Source of the DNA: Massilia sp. HP4
GTDB lineage: Bacteria > Pseudomonadota > Gammaproteobacteria > Burkholderiales > Burkholderiaceae_D
Assembly: GCF_005222695.1 (NCBI RefSeq)
Contig: NZ_STGG01000062.1
Span: 1-49,022 of the forward strand
Reading direction: 5' to 3'
Length of the DNA: 49,022 nt
The notes beneath the pieces are model-generated. The model did no database searches. It saw only the letters and a list, made by a program, of their open reading frames with translations, and was not told the origin of the DNA. Both the position numbers and the translations under genes were made by a program. Position 1 is the stretch's first letter. Each line of letters opens with the position of its first letter. Positions 8,467-16,099 of the stretch are shown here, piece by piece.

Positions 8467-11400
8467 CTAGGACCAATCCGGCAGGCCGACCAGCTCGATC
8501 TGTTGCATCTCGGGCATGCCGTCGGTGAACAGGGCGATCACCGAGACTTCGCCGGCGTCGATCAGGCCATTCCCGTCGACTTCACTATAGTAGTAGAGGG
8601 CGCCGCCGGTGCCGTTCATGTCCTTGGCCAGGATCAGCAGCTTTCCACCTGCGGCCATCTCGCTGGCATCGATCCTGGTGCCCAGCGTCCCCAGCGTCGG
8701 CGAGCCCAGCTGGTCCAGGTCGTTACTGCCCAGGATGCCAAAGGTTTCGATGTAGACGGCCCCGATGGCGGCATCGGGAGTCAACATGCCCGTGGAATAC
8801 GGCGCCCAGACCAGGTCACCCTGGGAGTCGTGCTCCAGCGCGAGCGCGAAGTCGGTGCCCAGCACCACGCGGTCGTCGGTGCCGAAGCCGATCACCAGGT
8901 CCTGGGCCGCGCTGGCGGCGGATTCGACCTTGAGTCGCACGGGGCCGCCCGCGGCCGCCACTACGTCATGCCCGAAGCCGGTCGTCAACTCGGTCTGGTG
9001 GCTGCCACTGCGATACAGGATCGACTGGCCGCCGCCCGCATTGCTCACCGGATTGCCGTTGAGGATCGCCTCCTGGTCGAAGGTGAAGCCATGCTGGACC
9101 ACCAGGCCCTCGGCGCCGCCGGCGAACTTGACGCTGTCCGCGGCCAGGGTGCCGCTTTGCGTCGCGAAAGTAGCGTCGTTCCAGCTCATTTCATAGACGC
9201 CGGCCACCAGTTCCCGGCCCAGGTGCAAGCCGCCATCGTTCTGGACGCCGCCGAAGTGCACACGATCGACGTAGTCGGTGGCCACGTTCTCGCGGCTGAC
9301 CAGGTCTTCCAGCACCAGGCCGGCCGTCGACAGCATGCCATTGGTGCTGCTAGTGGCCGGCGCCAGGTTTTCCGGATCGCCCTGCAGCCTGATGATGGCG
9401 TTGTTTGCCGACAGCTGGAAAATGGCGTCGGTAAAGGTCGACTGCATCGGCGCATCGACCAGCTTGATGGTGCGCGCCAGGGGATCGTATTCCAGTTCCG
9501 GCACGCCGTCGGCATAGTCGCGCAGGAGAATGCTGTGGATCGCGTTGTCCTCGGTCCACTGCAGCATCCAGGAGCTGCCGTTGAGGGAGGAGAAGAAACG
9601 CGAATCGATGGTGGCATTGCCTCGCACCAGGGCCACCTGGCCATCGGCCGTACTGGTCAGGAATTGATTGCCGATCGAAGGCGTATTGAAGCGGATGCCT
9701 TCGCCGATGAAGAAGCTGTCGCCGGCTTCGGCGCCGTGAATCTGGTCCATCCGGGTGACATAGTTGCCGCTATCGAACAGGCCGGTGCGGGTATCGCCCG
9801 CCTCGTAGCCGATCAGGCTGCCCTTGCCGTCGGTACTCAGGCGGATGTCGTCGGCGCCGGCGCCGCCGGCGATCTTGTCCTCGCCGCCATTCGACCAGAT
9901 GATGTCGTCGCCGTCGCCGCCGAACAGGTAGTCGTCGCCTTCGGTCCCGGACAATTCATCATTGCCGCCGAAGCCCCACACATGGGTGCCCGACAGGTCG
10001 ACGTCGTTCCCGCCCGTGCCCAGGACAAAGCTGATGCCGCTCGGGTCGTTCACATTGGCGCCGGACTGGGGCGCAATCGCCAGCGTGCCCGAGCGCACAC
10101 TGCCCTGCTCGCCCAGGATCGCTTCCTGGCCCGCCACCACGCCATGCGAAGCGTGGGTCGTCTCGGCCGGCATGCCGCCGATCTCGACCGAGCCGGTCAC
10201 CGGACTGGTGATCCCCAGGCCGTCGTCGGTAAACCTGAGCTGGATGGCCGGGCCGACCGGGCCGTCGATGGTCCATTCGCCATGGTCGCCCACATTGCCG
10301 GCGGCGTCGATCACCCGCAGCTCGATGGTCTGGTCCTCTTCCGAGAGGTTGATATTGCGCAGCGTGAACAGGCCGCTGCCGTTCGGCCGCGGGGCGTCGG
10401 TCCAGGCGTCGCTGCCCTTGATGCGCCACTGGACAACGCCATCGCTGGTATCGTCGATGGTGAAGGTCACGTCGACCAGCTCGTCGCCGGTCGTCAGGTC
10501 GCCTTCAGGGCCCTGACCGATGCGCACGAAGCCCAGTTGGCCGTGCGGGTCGGTGACGTCGAGCAGGATCTCCTGCTGGAAGGGCGTGCCGACGGTAGCG
10601 CCATTGGCGTTGGCCACGCGCAGTTCCACCGTCAGCAGGTGGTCGGGCATCGGCTCGCGCGCGCCGGCGCGGTACTCGCCGACCGGCTCGCCGTCGGTCA
10701 GCGCCACGTCCTTCAGCCGGATCAGGCCATTGACCGGCGTCACATCGGTCCACTCGCTGCTGCCGTTGTGGCGGTACTGGATCTTCTGGCCGGGCTGCAG
10801 GCTGCCGTTGGCGCGGAACACGATGTCGACCTCGCTCATATTGGTGACGTGGTCGCCCGGCTTCCGGTCATCGGGGCCGTGCTCGACGCTCACGAAGCTG
10901 AAGCTCACGCCCTGGGGCGGGACCGGGGTCGGACGTGGCGGATACACCACATCGATCGCGGCCGGCAGGCCGCCTTTTTCGAGCGCGTCGACCACGTCCT
11001 GCAAGGTGGCGCGCGCCGGCATCACTTTCAGCACCTGGGCCATGCCGCCGCCGCGCAGCAGCGAAGCCAGCGTGTCCGGATTGCCGGCCGCGGCCTCGGC
11101 CACGTCGGCCAGTGCCTGCACCAGGGTCACCGGATCTTCCAGCCCGCGCTTGGTGTCGAACAGCGCCAGCAGGGTGCTGCCGGTGGCAATCGCGTCGATC
11201 ACTTTCGGGTTATTGGAGGCGATATCGGCGAAGTCCACGGCCGACTCGACCAGCCTGGCAAGATCGTCCTGGGTGGCGCCCGGGGTCACGGCGCGCACCA
11301 GTACGCGTGCGGCTTCGACCGCGGCATAGCCGGCGTAGTCGCTGTCGGACAGCTCGACGCGCGCGGTGAAGTCGGCCACGGCCTGCTCGCGCAGCGCGGC

Positions 11401-11742
11401 CAGGTCGAGGTCGCTGCCTTGCGCACCTTCGAGGATGGTGACGGCGACATCGGCCAGCGACACATGGCCGTTCTTGACGGCGTCGCTCCAAAAAGCCAGG
11501 CCGGTGGCTTCGGGGGCGCGGTTGAACAGTTGCTGGTAGATCTGGGCGATGCGTTGTTCGGGCGTATCGTCGCCGAAGCGCACCTTGGCTTCTTCCGAAT
11601 CGGCGAAGGCGCGGGTAATCAGACTGGTATCGCCACCATTGGCGGCCAACTGGCCGGACCAGAAGGCCAGGCCGTCCGGGTCGGCGGGACGGCCGAAGAA
11701 GGCAAGATAGAAGGAGTGGACCGTGGATTCAAAAGTGCTCAT
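8467..11742 (-). CDS. DUF4214/Ig-like/RTX type I-secreted surface protein, 1,091 aa
   Basis: Third intact tandem member, starting MSTFESTVHSFYLAFFGR. The DUF4214 block (GRPADPDGLAFWSG, LFNRAPEATGLAFW) and the shared GGLPAAIDVVYPP boundary match the other two. Ig-like modules carry RVIDAAGNVGDHG. RTX repeats (GFGGNDELSGTEG, GGDGDDIIWS, GGAGADDIRLS) lie at about 584-630. A long beta-rich C-terminus ends in QIELVGLPDWS. The upstream codons give a GAG-core ribosome site (GCGAGCGAT). Conserved N-termini with diverging central and C-terminal modules suggest duplication followed by variation of the exposed part. The function is inferred from the family; no enzymatic domain is visible. Confidence 0.85.
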   Translation of the reverse strand: MSTFESTVHSFYLAFFGRPADPDGLAFWSGQLAANGGDTSLITRAFADSEEAKVRFGDDTPEQRIAQIYQQLFNRAPEATGLAFWSDAVKNGHVSLADVAVTILEGAQGSDLDLAALREQAVADFTARVELSDSDYAGYAAVEAARVLVRAVTPGATQDDLARLVESAVDFADIASNNPKVIDAIATGSTLLALFDTKRGLEDPVTLVQALADVAEAAAGNPDTLASLLRGGGMAQVLKVMPARATLQDVVDALEKGGLPAAIDVVYPPRPTPVPPQGVSFSFVSVEHGPDDRKPGDHVTNMSEVDIVFRANGSLQPGQKIQYRHNGSSEWTDVTPVNGLIRLKDVALTDGEPVGEYRAGAREPMPDHLLTVELRVANANGATVGTPFQQEILLDVTDPHGQLGFVRIGQGPEGDLTTGDELVDVTFTIDDTSDGVVQWRIKGSDAWTDAPRPNGSGLFTLRNINLSEEDQTIELRVIDAAGNVGDHGEWTIDGPVGPAIQLRFTDDGLGITSPVTGSVEIGGMPAETTHASHGVVAGQEAILGEQGSVRSGTLAIAPQSGANVNDPSGISFVLGTGGNDVDLSGTHVWGFGGNDELSGTEGDDYLFGGDGDDIIWSNGGEDKIAGGAGADDIRLSTDGKGSLIGYEAGDTRTGLFDSGNYVTRMDQIHGAEAGDSFFIGEGIRFNTPSIGNQFLTSTADGQVALVRGNATIDSRFFSSLNGSSWMLQWTEDNAIHSILLRDYADGVPELEYDPLARTIKLVDAPMQSTFTDAIFQLSANNAIIRLQGDPENLAPATSSTNGMLSTAGLVLEDLVSRENVATDYVDRVHFGGVQNDGGLHLGRELVAGVYEMSWNDATFATQSGTLAADSVKFAGGAEGLVVQHGFTFDQEAILNGNPVSNAGGGQSILYRSGSHQTELTTGFGHDVVAAAGGPVRLKVESAASAAQDLVIGFGTDDRVVLGTDFALALEHDSQGDLVWAPYSTGMLTPDAAIGAVYIETFGILGSNDLDQLGSPTLGTLGTRIDASEMAAGGKLLILAKDMNGTGGALYYYSEVDGNGLIDAGEVSVIALFTDGMPEMQQIELVGLPDWS

Positions 11743-11797
11743 ATCGCTCGCAATATTCGTGATGGATTAATCAATCATGACTGTTAGTCACGCCAAT

Positions 11798-11871
11798 ATT
11801 ATGAGCGAAATTTAATGCAAATTGATGTCTGGTAATTGTTTATGTGAAACTTTTGTAGGATTTATCCCACA
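11798..11871 (-). promoter_or_regulatory. Promoter/operator of the 1,091-aa DUF4214 gene
   Basis: CATAAT (11798-11803) is the -10 and TGTGGGATAAATCCTACA (11854-11871) the operator, with centres 62 bp apart. In the 11,743-12,151 gap nothing else is supported apart from the terminator at 12,034-12,061; short frames there have no recognisable product. Confidence 0.6.
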
Positions 11872-12033
11872 CCGCCTTATTGAGAGGCCAGATAGGCCTT
11901 GGCATGACGCCGGGCCGTCCGCAAAGCCCGGTCTCAGGATCACGCTCAGACCACGCCGATCACCCGTACCTGGTCCGCCACCGGCGCGCCATTCAGGATG
12001 GCCCTGGTGCTCGGCAGCTCCAACGAAAAGCAA

Positions 12034-12061
12034 AGCCCCGCTGCATCGCTGCAGCGGGGCT
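12034..12061 (-). terminator. Intrinsic terminator after the PEP-CTERM gene
   Basis: A perfect 11-bp stem (AGCCCCGCTGC/GCAGCGGGGCT) closes a 6-nt loop and is followed on the minus strand by TTGCTTTTCGTT. It lies about 90 bp past the stop codon. Confidence 0.75.
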
Positions 12062-12151
12062 CGAAGTTTCCAACTGTAGTGGCAGGTTGGCGATTCTTTC
12101 TACCAGGCGACGTTCATGACGTCGCCGTCATCATGTCGAACTGCCTGACGA

Positions 12152-12823
12152 TCAACCGCGACGGCGGCGCGCAGCCACCAGGCCGGCCAGGGCCAGGCCC
12201 ATCAGGGCAACGCTGCCTGGTTCCGGCACTTCGTTGATGCGCAGGTCGCCAATGCTGACGACACTGCTGCCGAGGTTGGCGGTGCGGAAGCCGATGGTGT
12301 CGAACGACTTGAAACCGGAATCGAATTCCAGGTTGATATGGCCGTCGGTCAGCTTTTTCAGATCGTCGTTGCTTGGGTTGTACCAGGCGCTCATGCGATC
12401 GTAGTTGCCGGTTTCGGTGCTCTTGTACAGATAAGCGTACAGATGCGCGAACTGGCCTTCAACGGCTGGCTCGATATTGCTCTTGGTGAAGTATTTTTCG
12501 CCGGTAGTGCCGCTGGCGCGTACGAACAGGTCATTGGTGCACTTGCCGTCGCAGTTCGCTTTCAGCCCGATCTGCGGGCCCTTGTAGCCTTCCGACGCAC
12601 TCGAGTCGTTGAACCACAGTGCAGTGAACGCGTTTTTCGGGAAAACGCCGGTGTACGACAGCTTGAAATCGACCAGCACCCCGTTCGTGTAATCGATCGG
12701 CGCCTTGATGGTTGCGGCACTGTAGTTATCCTTGCCGGTGAACTCGTACGACGTGATTGGGGCAGCCGATGCGAAGCTTGCGCTCAAGGCCAGGGTCAGC
12801 AGGGCGATGCTTTTGCGAATCAT
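12152..12823 (-). CDS. PEP-CTERM sorting-domain protein, 223 aa
   Basis: Secreted protein handled by exosortase. Residues 1-20 form a Sec signal peptide (MIRKSIALLTLALSASFASA). The C-terminus shows the full PEP-CTERM pattern: VPEPGSVALMG, a hydrophobic stretch (LALAGLVAA) and a basic tail (RRRRG). The middle 175 residues look beta-rich, with two cysteines in CDGKC, and carry no domain I recognise. Proteins of this class are cut near the PEP motif and released to the envelope or matrix, often in strains that make exopolysaccharide. No exosortase gene lies in the window. The ATG has the ribosome site AAGGAA, and a sigma-54-type promoter lies 43 bp upstream. Confidence 0.9.
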   Translation of the reverse strand: MIRKSIALLTLALSASFASAAPITSYEFTGKDNYSAATIKAPIDYTNGVLVDFKLSYTGVFPKNAFTALWFNDSSASEGYKGPQIGLKANCDGKCTNDLFVRASGTTGEKYFTKSNIEPAVEGQFAHLYAYLYKSTETGNYDRMSAWYNPSNDDLKKLTDGHINLEFDSGFKSFDTIGFRTANLGSSVVSIGDLRINEVPEPGSVALMGLALAGLVAARRRRG

Positions 12824-12865
12824 ATTATTCCTTGGTGATCAAAATGTTTTGGACGAGACACTTAA

Positions 12866-12881
12866 AGCAACTACCATGCCA
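12866..12881 (-). promoter_or_regulatory. Predicted sigma-54 (RpoN) promoter of the PEP-CTERM gene
   Basis: The minus-strand sequence TGGCATGGTAGTTGCT fits the -24/-12 consensus TGGCACG-N4-TTGCW with one mismatch and exact GG-N10-GC spacing. The implied start is near 12,856, giving a leader of about 33 nt. In other bacteria PEP-CTERM genes are controlled by RpoN with PrsK/PrsR. The palindrome TTGGAATTCCAA at 12,975-12,986 is a possible activator site. Confidence 0.65.
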
Positions 12882-13062
12882 GCCGAGTACTCTTGCGTTA
12901 AATCAAACACTTAGCATCGCCCGCCAATACCCAACGAAATGCACTGTAAATTTTTCCGACAGGAATTAATACTTTTGGAATTCCAATACTGTTGAATTGT
13001 AATTACACGACAATTCCAGCCCTTGCGGGGGCGGCAGATGCGAGCGACGCGCCACGCTGCCT

Positions 13063-13068
13063 TATAAT
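13063..13068 (+). promoter_or_regulatory. Possible -10 element of trhO
   Basis: TATAAT lies 43 bp before the trhO start. No convincing -35 is found 16-18 bp upstream, so the call rests on the hexamer and its position. Confidence 0.3.
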
Positions 13069-13110
13069 GTCGGCCTGTCTTTCCAACCGCCTTTGCAAGG
13101 CCTATCCCAC

Positions 13111-13986
13111 ATGTCCTCCGAAAACCAGTACGTCAACATCGCCGCCTATAAATTCATCACGCTCGACAACCTGGAACAATTGCGCCCGCAATACCAGGAC
13201 CTGTGCAACGAGCTCGGGTTGAAAGGCACTGTGCTGCTGACGCCGGAAGGCATCAATATGTTCCTGTCGGGCACGCGCGCGCGCATGGATCAGTACCTGG
13301 CCTGGGTGCGCAGCGACGCCCGCCTGGCGGACCTGGAATGGAAAGAAAGCCTGTCGACCGAACAGTCGCACAAGCGTATGCTGGTCAAGATCAAGAAGGA
13401 GATCATCACCATGCGCATGCCGCTGATCAAGCCGGAACTGGGCCGCGCGCCGGTGGTCGATGCGAAAACGCTCAAGCGCTGGCTCGACCAGGGCCATGAC
13501 GACGACGGTGTCGAGGTGGTGATGATGGAAACCCGCAATGCCTTCGAAGTCGACGTCGGCACGTTCAATAACACGCTCGACTACCGCATCGACAAGTTCA
13601 CCGAGTTCCCTGCCGTCGCGGCCGAGCACAAGGAAGAATTGAACGGCAAGACCGTGGTGACCTTCTGCACCGGCGGCATCCGCTGCGAAAAAGCCGCCAT
13701 CCACATGAAAGAAATCGGCTACGACCGCGTGTTCCAGCTCGAAGGCGGCATCCTGAAGTATTTCGAGGAAGTCGGCGGCGACCATTACACTGGCGACTGC
13801 TTCGTGTTCGACTACCGCACCGCGCTCAATCCGAAACTGGAACCGACCGAGACCGTGCAATGCTTCGCCTGCCGCGCGGTGGTGACCCCACGCCAGCAAC
13901 TGGCGCCCGAATACGTGATGGGCGTGTCTTGCCCGCATTGCGCAGGCAAAGAGGCCGGCGACGCGCCGCAGCAGGCCGCGGCCTGA
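13111..13986 (+). CDS. trhO: tRNA uridine-34 hydroxylase TrhO (rhodanese family), 291 aa
   Basis: Makes 5-hydroxyuridine at tRNA position 34, the first step to cmo5U/mcmo5U wobble bases, in the cytoplasm. The N-terminal ferredoxin-like part has YKFITLDNLEQLRPQ and GTVLLTPEGINMFLSG. The rhodanese domain has METRNAFEVDVGTF and the active-site loop FCTGGIRCEKAA, with the catalytic Cys at residue 186. A C-terminal Cys cluster (CFACR, CPHC) could bind metal. Length and motifs match the family (formerly YceA). The start at MSSENQY is preferred over an in-frame ATG six codons upstream because it aligns with relatives; its ribosome site is weak. It stands alone, convergent with the DUF4214 gene at 14,021. 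Confidence 0.93.
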   Translation: MSSENQYVNIAAYKFITLDNLEQLRPQYQDLCNELGLKGTVLLTPEGINMFLSGTRARMDQYLAWVRSDARLADLEWKESLSTEQSHKRMLVKIKKEIITMRMPLIKPELGRAPVVDAKTLKRWLDQGHDDDGVEVVMMETRNAFEVDVGTFNNTLDYRIDKFTEFPAVAAEHKEELNGKTVVTFCTGGIRCEKAAIHMKEIGYDRVFQLEGGILKYFEEVGGDHYTGDCFVFDYRTALNPKLEPTETVQCFACRAVVTPRQQLAPEYVMGVSCPHCAGKEAGDAPQQAAA

Positions 13987-13994
13987 ACAGCCAT

Positions 13995-14013
13995 GGGCGG
14001 CAGCCCGCCGCCC
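13995..14013 (+). terminator. Intrinsic terminator after trhO
   Basis: A 7-bp GC stem (GGGCGGC/GCCGCCC) with a 5-nt loop follows the trhO stop and runs into TCTTCTCT. It sits in the 34-bp gap between convergent genes. Confidence 0.7.
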
Positions 14014-14020
14014 TCTTCTC

Positions 14021-14620
14021 TCAGGCCAGCGGAGCGCCCGCTTCGGCAACGCCGACCAACGGGATATCGTCCTGCGCGGCCGGCGACCCGCTCATGCGCG
14101 CGATTGCCAGGTCGATGCTGCCAGGATCGGTGGCAAGATCGCCGGTAATGAAATCCTTGACGCCTGCCAGGTAGTTAATCGCGATCATGTTCGCCGCTTC
14201 GCCGTTGTACGCGGCCTTCTCTTGCGGCGTGTCGATCCGGTTGGTGAAGGCGATGGCCACGCCGATCTTGGCGTTGAAGGCGAACTGGTCGGCGCCCTGC
14301 GCGCCCGCGGCCACCATCGTCACCATATTGTCGACCGTCATGGCGCCGGAATCGAGCGCCTTGACCCAGAAATCCAGCCCCGTCGTTTCCGGTCCGCGAC
14401 CGAACAGGTTGTCGTAGATTTCCTGGACAAGCACGCGGTGATCGGTATCGAAATAGGTCGCCTCGTACTCGGCAGTCTCTGCGAAAGCGGCGGCGATTTC
14501 CTCATGGGTCACGACCTGGTGCTCGAGAAGATCGGTCCAGAACGCCAGGCCGCCGGGATCGGCCGGGCGGCTGAAATACGCGACGTACAGTTCCTGCACC
14601 TTGCTGACATAGTTCGCCAT
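14021..14620 (-). CDS. Short DUF4214 protein, 199 aa
   Basis: Almost the whole protein is DUF4214: ELYVAYFSRPADPGGLAFW near the start, IYDNLFGRGPETTGLDFW at about residues 88-105, and MTVDNMVTMVAAGAQG. It is close to the N-terminal third of the 676-aa protein at 19,521 and more distant from the large RTX copies. It has no RTX repeats and no signal peptide. The ATG has a strong ribosome site (GGAGAAGG). It lies 102 bp downstream of the TolC-like gene on the same strand, so it may be a small substrate of that type I system or may help target other substrates. The last 25 residues are acidic and Ala-rich. Confidence 0.85.
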   Translation of the reverse strand: MANYVSKVQELYVAYFSRPADPGGLAFWTDLLEHQVVTHEEIAAAFAETAEYEATYFDTDHRVLVQEIYDNLFGRGPETTGLDFWVKALDSGAMTVDNMVTMVAAGAQGADQFAFNAKIGVAIAFTNRIDTPQEKAAYNGEAANMIAINYLAGVKDFITGDLATDPGSIDLAIARMSGSPAAQDDIPLVGVAEAGAPLA

Positions 14621-14694
14621 GACCTTCTCCGTATGAAATAGAGAGAAAAATATAGCGTAGTAAAAATATTAACGGCGCAGCTTACAGCAGGGTT

Positions 14695-14714
14695 GGGCCG
14701 GCGGACGCCGGCCC
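14695..14714 (-). terminator. GC-rich hairpin after the type I secretion operon
   Basis: An 8-bp perfect stem (GGGCCGGC/GCCGGCCC) with a 4-nt loop begins 9 bp past the TolC-like stop. There is no T-run, so it may be an attenuator or a weak terminator before the 199-aa DUF4214 gene. Confidence 0.45.
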
Positions 14715-14722
14715 GGAAGGAA

Positions 14723-16099
14723 TTACTGACGGAAGTAGGCGGCGATCTCGCGGATCACCTGCGAATCCAGGTTGCCCGCCGCCGCGCGCAGGCGGATCAC
14801 GCCGAGCAGGTAGCCGTAGCGGGCCTGGGCCAAGTCGCGCTGGCTGACGAACAGCGTCTGCTGGGCGTTGAGCAGGTCGAGGTTGATGCGCACCCCGCCC
14901 TTGATGCTCTGCTCGGTCGCCGTCATCAGGACTTTACCGGACTCGACAGCTTTCACCAGCGCCTCGACCTTGCGGCCGCTGCTCTCGACGATGCTGTGCG
15001 CGCGGCGCAGCTCGACCAGGATCTCGTTGCGGCGCGCATCGAATTCGGCCTGGGCGCGGCCGTAGTTGGCAGCAGCCTGGCGCGTGGCCGAGCTGATGCC
15101 GCCGCCGTTGTAGATCGGGATATTGATTTGCAAGCCGAGCTGGCGGTTGGTCGATTCGGTACCAAGCTGGTTCAGCGACTCGCTGTCCGCCTTGTTATAG
15201 GTGGCCAGGAAATCGACCCGCGGCGCATGGCCGGCGCGCTGGCGCTGGATTTCGAGACGCTGGTTCTCCACCGCCAGGCGCGTGGTCGCCAGCGTGTTGT
15301 TGTTGGCCAGCGCCAGTTTTTCCCAATCCTCGTACGACGCGATATCCTGCGGCAGCGGACGGAAGTTGTCGCCCAGCTGGTCCAGGTTGCCCGGATCCAT
15401 GCCGATCACGCCCTGCAGCGTCTCGCGTGCAGACTTCCGGTTATCCTCGGCCTCGATCAGCTGCGCCTCGGCCAGGTCATAGCGCGCCTGGGTCTCGAGC
15501 ATGTCGGTGCGTGTACCTTCGCCGCGGTCGAACAGGCGCGCATTGACCTTTTGCTGCTCCAGGTACATATCGCGCTGCACCCTGGACAGGGCGACCTGGT
15601 CTTCGGCGAACAGCGCATCCATATAGGCCTGCGCCACCCGCACCGCGACTTCGTCGGTGCCTGCCTCGAGCGCTTGAGCGCTCTGGGCGTCCTGCACCTT
15701 GCCCTGGCGGTAGCGCACGAAGGCGTCCAGGTTCAGGATCGGCTGGCGCAGCTGCACGGTGGACGAGCGGCTGATGTAGCGCGGATGGTCGGTGGAAGGA
15801 GACACCACCCCGGTAATAGGGTTGCGGCCCATTTGCGTCCGGTCCGAGATATTGCGGTTCACCGTATGGCTGCCCGAAATGTTCGGCAGCAGCCCGGCAC
15901 GGCCCTGGATGGCATTTTCGCGGCCGGCTTCGCGCTCCTGGATGCGCATCCGGTACACCGGATCGTTGCGCAGCGCCGCTTCATAGGCTTCCTGCAGCGA
16001 CAGCGCGTGGGCCGGCACGGCGAAGGCGAGGCCGATGGCGGCGCCGAGGGTACTGCGCGCAACGATGGCGCGCAGGCGGGTCATCGAACGGCCACGCAT
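14723..16099 (-). CDS. TolC-family outer-membrane channel of the type I secretion system, 458 aa
   Basis: Forms the outer-membrane and periplasmic duct of the type I exporter. A signal peptide ends at about residue 32 (AVPAHA|LSLQEAYEAAL). The LSLQEAYEAALRNDP opening, two long helical repeats (DAQSAQALEAGTDEVAVRVAQAYMD style) and the typical beta-strand segments (RQPILNLDAF; GLQINIPIYNGG) identify the OEP/TolC fold. The length is normal. The start is fixed by GGAGGTGA six bases before the ATG. The ATG overlaps the stop of the upstream hlyD-type gene in TGATG, which points to translational coupling. It is the last gene of the ABC-HlyD-TolC operon. Confidence 0.93.
   Translation of the reverse strand: MRGRSMTRLRAIVARSTLGAAIGLAFAVPAHALSLQEAYEAALRNDPVYRMRIQEREAGRENAIQGRAGLLPNISGSHTVNRNISDRTQMGRNPITGVVSPSTDHPRYISRSSTVQLRQPILNLDAFVRYRQGKVQDAQSAQALEAGTDEVAVRVAQAYMDALFAEDQVALSRVQRDMYLEQQKVNARLFDRGEGTRTDMLETQARYDLAEAQLIEAEDNRKSARETLQGVIGMDPGNLDQLGDNFRPLPQDIASYEDWEKLALANNNTLATTRLAVENQRLEIQRQRAGHAPRVDFLATYNKADSESLNQLGTESTNRQLGLQINIPIYNGGGISSATRQAAANYGRAQAEFDARRNEILVELRRAHSIVESSGRKVEALVKAVESGKVLMTATEQSIKGGVRINLDLLNAQQTLFVSQRDLAQARYGYLLGVIRLRAAAGNLDSQVIREIAAYFRQ

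Noticed and set aside
9850..9990. RTX-coding segments as DNA tandem repeats or a CRISPR array
   Set aside because: The periodicity is at protein level (GGxGxDxxx). The DNA units differ and no spacer pattern exists.
11842..11857. Crp half-sites near the DUF4214 genes and wzm (about 270, 11,843 and 31,012)
   Set aside because: Only one arm (TGTGA) is present; the second arm is absent at the required spacing.
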